From Pseudocercospora fijiensis CIRAD86 (Eukaryota; Ascomycota; Dothideomycetes; Mycosphaerellales; Mycosphaerellaceae): a DNA stretch of 64,000 nt. Made by a program: the position numbers and the translations under genes. The stretch is from positions 3,135,527-3,199,526 of the forward strand of contig NW_006921541.1 in assembly GCF_000340215.1 (NCBI RefSeq). The letters run 5' to 3'. Of this stretch, positions 21,219 to 30,806 are shown piece by piece. How positions within the stretch are numbered: the first letter of the stretch is position 1; every line of letters starts with the position of its first letter. Below the pieces are notes generated by a model that was not told the origin of the DNA, searched no databases, and saw only the letters and a program-made list of their open reading frames with translations.

Positions 21219-21557
21219 CTAACATTCTCGTCTGGTCTCGAGATAGCATGACACCTTCTTCTTCAGCCGACGCGCAGTGGCAAACATGCCGGATATGACA
21301 TGCTCTTGTATATTCTGATAGCGAGGGCCAGCTCTGGCCAAGGCCCTCGGGCTGGGAAGACCACATGCTACGTCGTTAGAGTGCAAGCGTTTGAGCCATA
21401 GGAGTAGATTGGGCCAGGACGGCTCATAGTCGCTGTGGCCGCACGCACCGATGCGCATCGATCGATTCTTGCTAGGGAACCCTAACGCTCGGAGGTACTT
21501 CACGAACTTAAATCGAAGGTCGGGGGTGTACATGCTTGTCATGAGCGTCCAGGTCAT
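21219..21557 (-). other. Doubtful ORF at transposon border
   Basis: An open minus-strand frame of 112 codons starting from ATG. Its middle (YLRALGFP, then SWPNLLLWLKRL) weakly resembles the calponin-homology end of the Ndc80/HEC kinetochore protein. Ndc80 is about 600 residues, and nothing else of it is visible. If real, this is a fragment cut off where the transposon block begins. A GTACGT...CATAG pair just upstream looks like an intron, but splicing it does not extend this frame. I consider chance about as likely as a relic. Confidence 0.25.
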
Positions 21558-21941
21558 CTCCTATGGATATGTCAGTCTTGCGCGGCGACAGAAATGTTTA
21601 TGGCAGCGACGTACCTAGCAGTGCTTCTGCGATTTCCACCGGCGCAGCGGGCATTGCCACGGTTGCGGTGCTCCTCGCAGGAAGATCGGCGTCGGTCATA
21701 ATGGAGTGCGTCGATGGTATCTGATCTCAGTGGCGAGGAGTGCCAGAGGTGTTGGTGCGAGTCCGATGGAACATGAATTCAGATCGACTGCTCGAAGTTG
21801 GATACGAGCTTCACGAGCTTGGGCCACATGAAGAGCTGCTCTTTCCCTTTCATTTCAGAAGTCAGGAAAGTGAGGCATGTGCAACGGCAGTATCATACAA
21901 AGTACAGGGAGGTGCTTACGGTGTGCTTTGCAAGATAGGTA
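21558..21941. other. Intergenic, 3' of COX20
   Basis: No supported gene; the downstream side of COX20 and the possible fragment at 21219-21557. Confidence 0.5.
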
Positions 21942-22597
21942 TCACCAGAATTTGTACCAAGCCTGTCCTTCACTCTTGTCACCAGCAGCCTTGTACTGCA
22001 CATCCAGCTCCTTGTCCTTCGCCTCTCTTCTCTCCTCACGCAGCTTTGCCTTCCTTTCTTCTCGAGCCTGTTTCTCGGCTTGCTTCTTGTTCAAGATTTC
22101 CACGGCGCGCATCATGCCTTCCTTTTCTGCTTGCCTTTGGTACATGCAGTACTGGTACAGGACGCCGGCGGAGAGGCAGAAAGTGCCTACAGCCCAGTTC
22201 GCAGCTTTAGGGACGGAAGCTGTATTGCTCAGTGATTCGTTCATAGTGATGACCAGTACTGGCAACACGTACCTCCAAACACCAATCTACCGCCTCCAAC
22301 AGCGAAGCCACCGATCATGCCCTGGAGAAGACTGTCCCTTACACATGGCCGCTTGTGCACTTCCCATATCGGTGTTCCTGCCTGTAATACGTTCATAAGC
22401 GTTACATCTGGCACTTCTCCACCTGCGGTATGCTGCGTTCCTCCTGCCATCATATTCGCGTTCTCTGGCGGCTTGTATGGTATCTGCTTTCCACCCTGCC
22501 ATTGTGTGCCCGAGAAGGCCTTGTTCTCTGGATGCACCGTCAATGCTTCTTTGCTGAGGTCCTCCCGTTGCGGACCTTGCCGCGTATCGTCTGCCAT
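21942..22597 (-). CDS. COX20: Cytochrome c oxidase assembly factor COX20
   Basis: Two exons, complement(join(21942..22219, 22273..22597)), give 200 residues; the 53-bp intron has GTACGT and ACAG ends. COX20 is an inner-membrane mitochondrial protein that chaperones newly made Cox2 during complex IV assembly. Family features are visible: a Gln/Pro-rich polar N-terminus, the ENANMMAGGTQHTAGGE block, and VHKRPCVRDSLL before a first hydrophobic Gly-rich segment (GMIGGFAVGGGRLVFG). After the splice junction comes a second segment (ANWAVGTFCLSAGVLYQYCMY), then a strongly charged Lys/Glu/Arg coiled-coil tail. The start was chosen at the ATG of MADDTRQ; an upstream in-frame ATG would add 33 atypical residues. 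It is transcribed divergently from POL2. Confidence 0.9.
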
Positions 22598-22886
22598 GAT
22601 GGTGAGTAGGCTGGTAGAGAGAGAGAAGGAATCGATGATGCATGTGAAAGTTGAGATGGCAGCCTCAGGCACTCCGGAAGCAATGCCGAAAGTCAATTTG
22701 GACTCGCGTTCAAGGCGCGTTCTCCACGACGCGCCGCGCTGCCAGCTTCACTACACACACTTTGAACTACAGCACAGCACAGCACTTGAGGATTTTTATG
22801 GACGGCTGAACACGACTGACGACACAGTAATGACTGCATAATACGATACATTCGAAAAGGCCGATTCGGCCTGATACACACCCAAT
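22598..22886. promoter_or_regulatory. Bidirectional COX20/POL2 promoter
   Basis: 289 bp separates the two start codons. Three ACGCG/CGCGT cores cluster at 22705-22709, 22716-22720 and 22729-22733. ACGCG is the core of the MluI cell-cycle box bound by MBF in yeasts, which drives replication genes. That would suit POL2, but binding is inferred. Confidence 0.45.
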
Positions 22887-25800
22887 ATGCCTGTCCGCCG
22901 CAAAGAAGGCAAATCGCGTTTCGGCGCCAACAAATCTGGACAACTCAAGGCCGGCAAAGTACGAGTCGTCGACCCCTCCACACTGCGAAACTCGGAAGCA
23001 ACGAACCAGAATGAGAAGATCGAAGCTACTCGACTTGCCCACAAGATCGACGAAAACCAGGGATTCGAGCGCTTCGAAGCGGGCAAGAAGAGGCAAGGAT
23101 GGCTGATCAACATGCACAGCACCGCGATTGAAGACTCCAAAATTCCTGGTGGTCGAGCGGCGGTGGACTTTTACTTCATTGGCGACGATGGCGAACAGTT
23201 CAAGGCCAGCGTGGAATACCAGCCATACTTTCTGATCGGCGTCAAGAAGGGCCGAGAGCCTGAAGTGGAAGAATGGGCGCGGAGGAGTTTCGAGGGCCTC
23301 ATCACGCGAGTAGAGCGTGTGGATAAAGAGGATCTGAAGATGCCGAACCATTTGCTTGGATACAGGCGCACCTTCCTGAAGCTGCTCTTCGCCAATGTTA
23401 CAGATCTGCTGGCGGTGCGAAGGGCGATCTTGCCGATTGCGGAGAAGAACAAGAGCAAAGTCAGCGCCATGGACACATATGCCGAAGTAGCAAGCGCAAA
23501 TGCCGGATTTGACATGTTCGAGGACGGTGCAGAGCGCGATCGAAGGCCGACAGGAATTGCAGACGCGAGCGATTTCATTCTGGATATACGAGAGTACGAT
23601 GTGCCTTACCATGTGCGTGTGTCGATCGACATGGACATTCGGATAGGAAAGTGGTATGAAGTGGAAGCGAAGCATGGTCATGTCAAGTTGCGCTGTCTCG
23701 AGGATCGCTTGACACGTGCTGATCCGGTCGTCATGGCATACGATATCGAAACCACCAAATTGCCCTTGAAATTTCCAGATGCCGCGATTGATCAAATCAT
23801 GATGATTTCATATATGATCGATGGGCAGGGATTTCTGATCACCAATCGAGAAATCGTCTCGGAAGATATCCAGGACTTTGAGTATACACCCAAACCGGAA
23901 TTCGAAGGCCCTTTCATCATCTTCAATGAGGCGAACGAAGAAGCAGTAATCGAGCGCTTCTTCAGCTGCATAAAAGAGGCTCGACCGACCATTATGGTCA
24001 CATACAACGGTGACTTCTTCGACTGGCCTTTTGTAGAAGCTCGCGCGAGTGTGCACGGCATCGACATGTACCAAGAAATTGGCTTCCGGAAAAACAGTGA
24101 AGACATCTATCAATCAACGCACTGCGCGCACATGGACGCTTTTGCTTGGGTAAATCGAGACTCCTATTTGCCGCAGGGCAGTCGAGGTCTGAAGGCTGTG
24201 ACTGTAGCGAAGCTTGGTTACGACCCCGATGAGCTCGATCCTGAATTGATGACTCCATACGCCCAAGAACGACCCCAGACACTTGCGGAGTACTCTGTGT
24301 CCGATGCTGTGGCGACCTACTACTTGTACATGAAATATGTGCATCCATTCATCTTTTCATTGTGCACGATTATTCCTCTCGGACCAGACGATGTACTGCG
24401 GAAAGGAACTGGAACCTTGTGCGAGATGTTGCTCATGGTACAGGCATATCAGAAGGAGATTGTGCTACCCAACAAGCATGTTCAGCCTCGAGAGTCGTTC
24501 TGGGAGGGACACCTACTGGAGTCAGAGACCTATGTCGGAGGCCACGTTGAAAGTATTGAATGCGGTGTCTTCAGAAGTGACATACCAACGAACTTCGCTG
24601 TCGACACGACTGCCATCGACGAGTTGCTTGAGGAACTCGATGATGCTTTAAAATTCACGATCACAGTCGAAGAGAAGAAGTCGATGGACGATGTGGAAAA
24701 CTACGACGAGGTGAAAGCCCAGATTACAGATCGACTCCAGAAGCTCAGAGCGACACCAAATCGGAGCGAGCGACCATTGATCTACCATTTGGATGTCGCG
24801 TCCATGTATCCGAACATTATGACCACCAATCGACTACAGCCCGACAGCATGATCGACGAATCTGCTTGCGCCGCTTGCGACTTTAATCGACCTGGAAAGA
24901 CCTGCGATAGGCGAATGCCATGGTCTTGGAGAGGTGAATTTCTTCCTGCCAAACGAGATGAATACAACATGATTCGACATGCATTAGAGAACGAAAGATT
25001 TCCCGGCAAGTTTGCGAACAGCCTGTCCCGCTCATTCCAGGATCTGAATCTTGATGAGCAGACTTCTTTCGTTAAGAAGCGTCTCACTGACTATAGCAAG
25101 AAAATCTACCACAAGATACACGATACCAAGACGATCGAGCGAGAAGCGATCATCTGCCAGCGAGAAAATCCTTTCTATGTCGACACCGTGAAGGACTTCC
25201 GTGATCGACGCTACGATTTTAAAGGCAAGCAGAAGGTCTGGAAAGGCAAGGCATCCGATCTTGAGAAAGGCGGCGCATCCAAAGACGAGGTCGATGAAGC
25301 AAAGAAGATGATCGTGCTATTCGACTCGCTACAGCTTGCTCACAAAGTCATTCTGAACTCTTTTTACGGGTACGTCATGCGAAAGGGCTCGCGATGGTAC
25401 TCCATGGAAATGGCAGGTGTCACTTGCTTGACTGGCGCGCGAATCATTCAGATGGCACGAGAACGAGTAGAGCGACTAGGTCGACCACTGGAGCTGGATA
25501 CCGACGGTATCTGGTGCATCCTGCCTGCCACGTTCCCGGAGAACTTTGCGTTTAAGCTGAAGAATGGCAAGAAGATGACAGTATCGTACCCTTGCGTGAT
25601 GTTGAATCATCTGGTGCATGCGCGCTTCACGAATCACCAGTATCAAGAGCTGGTTGATCCATCTACCTTCAAATATGAGACCCACAGCGACAACACCATC
25701 TTCTTCGAAGTCGACGGTCCATACAAAGCGATGATCCTGCCAACATCGAAAGAAGAGGACAAGAACTTGAAGAAACGATACGCTGTCTTCAATGATGATG

Positions 25801-28800
25801 GATCGCTGGCAGAGTTGAAAGGATTTGAAGTGAAGCGGAGAGGAGAGCTCAAACTCATCAAAATCTTCCAACAGCAAATCTTCAAGTTCTTCTTGGAGGG
25901 CAGCACTCTTGAGGAGGTCTACCACGCCGTTGCCAAAGTTGCCAACAAGTGGCTTGATGTGCTCCATTCCCACGGCAGCACGCTTGCAGACGAAGAGCTG
26001 ATCGACCTCATTTGCGAGAATAAGAGCATGTCGAAAACGCTGGAGGAGTATGGTCAGCAGAAGTCCACTGCGATCACTACGGCAAAGCGTCTGGCAGAGT
26101 TTCTAGGCGAGCAGATGATCAAGGACAAAGGCCTCAACTGCAAGTACATCATCTCCGCCAAGCCGAAGACTGCGCCTGTCACCGAGCGCGCCATTCCAGT
26201 GGCCATCTTCTCCGCTGACGAGAGTGTGAAACGCTACTACTTGAAAAAATGGCTGCGAGAAGAGCCCAGCTCACTCGATCCACGAGACATCCTCGACTGG
26301 GGCTACTACCTTGAGCGCCTGGGCTCCCAAATCCAGAAGCTCATCACCATACCTGCCGCATTGCAAAAGGTACGCAATCCATGTCCGAAGGTGCCGCACC
26401 CGGAATGGCTAGAAAGGAGAATTCGGATGAAAGACGATGTATTCAAGCAGGTGAAGATGACAGACATGTTCTCAAAGCGACCTCTTGCGGAGCGCGATGC
26501 AAATGCTGTTCCTGCTCGAACTGGAGGAGATTTGGAAGACTTTGGAGCGACACCTATGAACAAGCTTAAGCCTGCTGCAACAGCAAAGCTTATTAGCAGC
26601 CAGAAGAGGAAGAACCGCGAGGAGCCTGCGCCTGCTGCCGTCAATCCCTTTGACGCTCTTCCAAAAGATATGCCAAGCATCACTGAAGACTACCAAGGTT
26701 GGCTAAAATACCAAAAGCAGAAATGGAAGATACAAAAAGCTGCTCGAAAGAGGCGACGACAACTCTTCGGTGAGAAGCGAGCTGATGCTAACGATGCAAT
26801 TGGAACGTTCTTCCGCAACCAAGCCGAATTGCTATACACAACAGACTGGCAAATCCTTCAGTTACGGGACACAGACATCGCTGGTGAGGTCAAAGCATTC
26901 GTGCTGATTGACAAAAAGGTGCATCAGCTCAAGGTTGTGGTGCCTCGACAAGTTTACCTCAATCTGAAGGAAGACGACCTGCCAGATGTGGACATCAAGG
27001 GCGTTCAGGCCGAGAAGGTCATCAACCACACTCTGCCGAATGGACACTCTTCAACGCACCTTTTCAAGCTCACCATGCCTGAGCAGGTCTACGTCAAAGA
27101 AAGCGAACAACTGGCAGTACTGTTCAATCATCATGCCGTCGAAGGTGTCTACGAGCGACAACTGCCTCTCAACGTTCGTGCTATGCTGCAACTTGGCTCT
27201 GTCTGCACATTTGACGAGTCGCAGCGAGGCGTGCTTGGCAAAGGTCTGGAGCAGGGTTTCGATCTGTCAGCGTTGCACACTCTCCAACCGAAGAAACCAT
27301 ATATGACGGAGGCCAATTTCAGCTATCTTGCTCTTTATCACATCAGTGCTGGCGATAGACAGATCTATGCACTGTTCAGCTCGACGAAGGCCGAAGCGAA
27401 GATCATCGTGCTCAACCGCGCACGGAGTGAGCAAGGCATGCCAAATGTCGATCGCGTATATGAGGAGCTGCTGAATGCCAAACTGGAAGAGACTGGAGGG
27501 CAACCGTGGCAACCGACCTTTGATTATCAAGAGAGCATCCACTTCAAGACAGTGCAAGTCACTACTCAGCGAAGAGCCTTGCAGGAGCTCGGGGATGCCA
27601 TCAAGAAGATTCAAAAGGAGGAAACCCTTCCAATCATGCTTGTGCTACAGTCGCATTCTGCAACTATGCTCGTGCATGATCTGCCGATGTTGCAAAATTT
27701 ACCCTCGCTTAGATTGAAGGCGAATGAGACGGACAAGCAGCTCCCTCCGTTGGGCTGGCAGTCGATTGTTGCTAGGAGGCTGGTGAGCCATTACCTCGAC
27801 CTGGGACTTTGGATTAGCCACCTGCTTGAGTTTGCACGGTACGGCAACGTGCCTTTGGGAAACCTCGAAGTGGACGATCCTCGCTTCCTGATCGACATTG
27901 CGTACGCTCGACGGCTACAAAAAGAGAAAGTTGTGCTGTGGTGGTCGCAAGACGCTAGGCCAGACCATGCTGGGCATGAACGCGACGATGTTTTGAGTGG
28001 AATGGAAGTCGTAGAGATGCCTGCCATCAACACTCCTGGAACTTATTCATCAGTCTGCATCGACCTTAGTGTCAAGAATCTCGCGATCAACACCATCCTC
28101 TCCTCAGCAGTGCTTAATGATGCTGAAGGAGCTGGCGCTGATCCTCTCGGCATCTCTGGTGCTGGAGCGAAAGAGGACGCGCTCGACGAGACAGCACAGA
28201 CTATTCAATCTGAGAATGCTTTCGCTGCTGCTGGAATCAGTGCACTACGAGAGATGGTTCGAGCATGGTGGCAGGAAGCCTGTAACAGCAAGACCCAGAA
28301 CAGCATGGCAGATGTGCTAGTTCAGCACTTGCTTCGCTGGATCGAAAGCCCGAGCTCGCATCTCTACGATCGCAACTTGCACTACTACGTGCAAGTCATG
28401 AGCAAGAAAGCGTTCCAGCAGCTCATCAACGAATTCCGCAGAGTTGGATCACACGTTGTCTTTGCCAATGCTGGTCGTCTACTACTGCAAACCAGCAAAG
28501 CGGAAGTTGGTAACGCATATGCGTACAGCGAATACATTCTGAAGACTATCAGCCAGCGGCCAGCATTCCACTTTTTGGATCTGTCAATCACCGAGTTCTG
28601 GGATTATCTCGCCTGGCACGACGAGTTCAATTATGGTGGCAAAGGCTGCGAGAAAGTCGTTGATGAAGACTCCCCGCAATTGCAATTGATCATGCACTGG
28701 CAGATGGCCACCTTCCTCCCACCAATCTTGCAGCCCACATTCGAGCAATGGATCGTAGAGTACATCGAGCTCATGCACGCCCGCAAACGGCCAGCCGGGC

Positions 28801-29609
28801 TGAACAACGGCAGCACACCCAGACCCACGCAACTCCCAATCCACGCCGCAATCTTCCAATCCGAAACAGACGACCAAACCACACCCGGCAACGTCCTCTC
28901 CAAAACCTTCAGCAAACCCCTCAAGAAACAAATCGCCCAGCTCATCCAACGCCAACGCACAGAATCCATGCATGAAGAACTCGTCCCGGACTGGACGTTC
29001 CCAACCCAACCCGGCTCTCATCTCAATCTTCAAAACCCTGTCCTCGAACTCGTAAAAAGCATCAACGAGGTTCTGTGCCTAGACAAAACAATCTCCCTCG
29101 AAGCCCGTCTCCTCCGAAAAGAGCTCTTGCACTTATTCGAAATTCGCGAGTTCAGTCCCGATGGAAATTGGATCGATCCTTCCGCCTCTTTACCTATAAA
29201 ACAAATCTCTTGTCCAGAATGCTGTGTCCCCAAAGACATCGACTTGTGCAAAGACATGGATCTCGCCGTCATCGATCCTTCCGACCCTTCTGGCTCCGCG
29301 TCATTAGTCGTCAAATGCAGCAATGCCGACTGTGGTACTGTCTTCGATCGTTTGGCCATTGAGGAGAGGTTACTCGCGGATGTGCAGAAGATGGCGGTTT
29401 TGTGGATGACGCAGGATTTGAAGTGTGCGAAGTGTGGACGTATTCGAACGAATGAGTTTATGGAACATTGTGGTTGTGCGGGGGAGTGGAGGAATACGGT
29501 TGATGGGAAGAGGTTGAGGGATTTTTTGGGGACTTTCGGGGCTGTGAGTAGGTTTTTTGGTATGAGGATGTTGGAGGTGGTTGTTGAGGGGCTTATGGGG
29601 AGTTTGTGA
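22887..29609 (+). CDS. POL2: DNA polymerase epsilon catalytic subunit
   Basis: A single uninterrupted exon of 2,240 codons, normal length for Pol2. It is the leading-strand replicative polymerase with proofreading, acting in the nucleus. The 3'-5' exonuclease motifs are intact: DIET with D286/E288, Exo II NGDFFDW with D376, Exo III SVSDAVATYY with D473. Family B polymerase motif A DVASMYPNI has D636, and motif B is KVILNSFYGYVMRKG. Motif C has DTDG with D871 and D873, the form typical of epsilon rather than DTDS. The inactive C-terminal exonuclease-polymerase half follows. It ends with two zinc-binding clusters, CysA from C2109 (CPECC...) and CysB from C2180 (CAKCGR...CGCAG), used for subunit binding. 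The start fits the basic MPVRRKEGKSRFG N-terminus. No RIP-type damage despite lying about 1.7 kb from the transposon block. Confidence 0.97.
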   Translation: MPVRRKEGKSRFGANKSGQLKAGKVRVVDPSTLRNSEATNQNEKIEATRLAHKIDENQGFERFEAGKKRQGWLINMHSTAIEDSKIPGGRAAVDFYFIGDDGEQFKASVEYQPYFLIGVKKGREPEVEEWARRSFEGLITRVERVDKEDLKMPNHLLGYRRTFLKLLFANVTDLLAVRRAILPIAEKNKSKVSAMDTYAEVASANAGFDMFEDGAERDRRPTGIADASDFILDIREYDVPYHVRVSIDMDIRIGKWYEVEAKHGHVKLRCLEDRLTRADPVVMAYDIETTKLPLKFPDAAIDQIMMISYMIDGQGFLITNREIVSEDIQDFEYTPKPEFEGPFIIFNEANEEAVIERFFSCIKEARPTIMVTYNGDFFDWPFVEARASVHGIDMYQEIGFRKNSEDIYQSTHCAHMDAFAWVNRDSYLPQGSRGLKAVTVAKLGYDPDELDPELMTPYAQERPQTLAEYSVSDAVATYYLYMKYVHPFIFSLCTIIPLGPDDVLRKGTGTLCEMLLMVQAYQKEIVLPNKHVQPRESFWEGHLLESETYVGGHVESIECGVFRSDIPTNFAVDTTAIDELLEELDDALKFTITVEEKKSMDDVENYDEVKAQITDRLQKLRATPNRSERPLIYHLDVASMYPNIMTTNRLQPDSMIDESACAACDFNRPGKTCDRRMPWSWRGEFLPAKRDEYNMIRHALENERFPGKFANSLSRSFQDLNLDEQTSFVKKRLTDYSKKIYHKIHDTKTIEREAIICQRENPFYVDTVKDFRDRRYDFKGKQKVWKGKASDLEKGGASKDEVDEAKKMIVLFDSLQLAHKVILNSFYGYVMRKGSRWYSMEMAGVTCLTGARIIQMARERVERLGRPLELDTDGIWCILPATFPENFAFKLKNGKKMTVSYPCVMLNHLVHARFTNHQYQELVDPSTFKYETHSDNTIFFEVDGPYKAMILPTSKEEDKNLKKRYAVFNDDGSLAELKGFEVKRRGELKLIKIFQQQIFKFFLEGSTLEEVYHAVAKVANKWLDVLHSHGSTLADEELIDLICENKSMSKTLEEYGQQKSTAITTAKRLAEFLGEQMIKDKGLNCKYIISAKPKTAPVTERAIPVAIFSADESVKRYYLKKWLREEPSSLDPRDILDWGYYLERLGSQIQKLITIPAALQKVRNPCPKVPHPEWLERRIRMKDDVFKQVKMTDMFSKRPLAERDANAVPARTGGDLEDFGATPMNKLKPAATAKLISSQKRKNREEPAPAAVNPFDALPKDMPSITEDYQGWLKYQKQKWKIQKAARKRRRQLFGEKRADANDAIGTFFRNQAELLYTTDWQILQLRDTDIAGEVKAFVLIDKKVHQLKVVVPRQVYLNLKEDDLPDVDIKGVQAEKVINHTLPNGHSSTHLFKLTMPEQVYVKESEQLAVLFNHHAVEGVYERQLPLNVRAMLQLGSVCTFDESQRGVLGKGLEQGFDLSALHTLQPKKPYMTEANFSYLALYHISAGDRQIYALFSSTKAEAKIIVLNRARSEQGMPNVDRVYEELLNAKLEETGGQPWQPTFDYQESIHFKTVQVTTQRRALQELGDAIKKIQKEETLPIMLVLQSHSATMLVHDLPMLQNLPSLRLKANETDKQLPPLGWQSIVARRLVSHYLDLGLWISHLLEFARYGNVPLGNLEVDDPRFLIDIAYARRLQKEKVVLWWSQDARPDHAGHERDDVLSGMEVVEMPAINTPGTYSSVCIDLSVKNLAINTILSSAVLNDAEGAGADPLGISGAGAKEDALDETAQTIQSENAFAAAGISALREMVRAWWQEACNSKTQNSMADVLVQHLLRWIESPSSHLYDRNLHYYVQVMSKKAFQQLINEFRRVGSHVVFANAGRLLLQTSKAEVGNAYAYSEYILKTISQRPAFHFLDLSITEFWDYLAWHDEFNYGGKGCEKVVDEDSPQLQLIMHWQMATFLPPILQPTFEQWIVEYIELMHARKRPAGLNNGSTPRPTQLPIHAAIFQSETDDQTTPGNVLSKTFSKPLKKQIAQLIQRQRTESMHEELVPDWTFPTQPGSHLNLQNPVLELVKSINEVLCLDKTISLEARLLRKELLHLFEIREFSPDGNWIDPSASLPIKQISCPECCVPKDIDLCKDMDLAVIDPSDPSGSASLVVKCSNADCGTVFDRLAIEERLLADVQKMAVLWMTQDLKCAKCGRIRTNEFMEHCGCAGEWRNTVDGKRLRDFLGTFGAVSRFFGMRMLEVVVEGLMGSL

Positions 29610-30806
29610 GGTGGGTAGGATATGGATATGAACGTGTGGTGGCGTTTTGGGAAATCGGGAGGTTTGCATATCGCATGAGAAAGCGAAGAGAGATGGCGTT
29701 GATGAGATGGAGTGCATGATGCACCTGCTTAGTTGATACATGAGAAGCCAAATGATACCAACGTCGTACAGCTTATGCTCCTGTCAAGCCGAACAAAGAT
29801 GTTTCCATTGGACTGTGATCAATTCGAAGCAGTCGAAATGTCATTAACATGATAATGTGCAACTCAAACTCGAAGATTTTGGCGCAAGAGATGTCCAAGC
29901 TGGTCTGGAGGGTCGGAATTCATCGGGCCTGAGCGCCAATGGAGCAAAACAGTGCAAGATTCAAATCTAGAGATCGCCTCTTGGAGTCTGGAGGCCACCC
30001 ATACGAGGCTATATAATGGACACGCTTGCTCGAATGCTTCGAAGAGAATGAGCTTGAAGATTGTGATGAGAGCTTTGAGCTCGTTTCGATGGTGTGAGGG
30101 CTTCTCGAAAGCTCGAATTCATTCTTAGGGGTTTTTGATCCTTATTCAGCCTCTCCTCTGCACTCAGCTCAGCTTCATCTCCGCCAAAGACTTCAGCAAT
30201 CGCAGACCGGCTTCTCGAAACTCAATATTCGATTTTCTTTGCGTACTGTTCAATCACGCATTCAATCTGGTTGAGGAGTATGAAGAGGAGATTGGGGATT
30301 TTATTGACGGAGAGGGTTAGGGAGAATTTGCCGCATGATGAGTAGTATATGAAGAAGTTTAAGATTTGAGGGTTGTCGGAGATGGTTGACATTGGTTGTT
30401 TCGAAATTTGAAGCATGGCCATGTTGGGGTTGTTTGCAATTGTTCCTTGAATTAATAGAGATCGTTAATAGAATCAAGCTGTTTGCTTATTAACGAATTA
30501 TAAGATCGATATACGAGGATCCTTTCGATAGTCGATAGTCACATCGGAGGGCCTGTGAAGTAATCCCACAAGAGCGTAGACTTGGTCTATATCCCGCGTA
30601 GCTTCAAAGTTTCGTAGACAATTCAACGCCACGTGGAGTGAGACCCGGAGACGGGGAATACTATCATTGTTGCTGCGCCCGTTTGAGCACAGGCAGGAGT
30701 TTGGAAGAACTTGAGGGGAGTGCTATTTATTATGCGTGCGCTCCTTTCTGCCATCTCGGCGGAGTGGCGAGATCTCTCGGTCAGTGGACACCTTCACTCA
30801 GCTCCA
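29610..30806. other. Convergent intergenic region
   Basis: Between the 3' ends of POL2 and the P450. AT-richer DNA from about 30,300 to 30,540. I see no supported gene, tRNA or repeat. Confidence 0.6.

Noticed and set aside
28584..29033. 149-codon minus-strand frame within POL2
   Set aside because: Antisense shadow of a strongly supported conserved coding region; no family resemblance.
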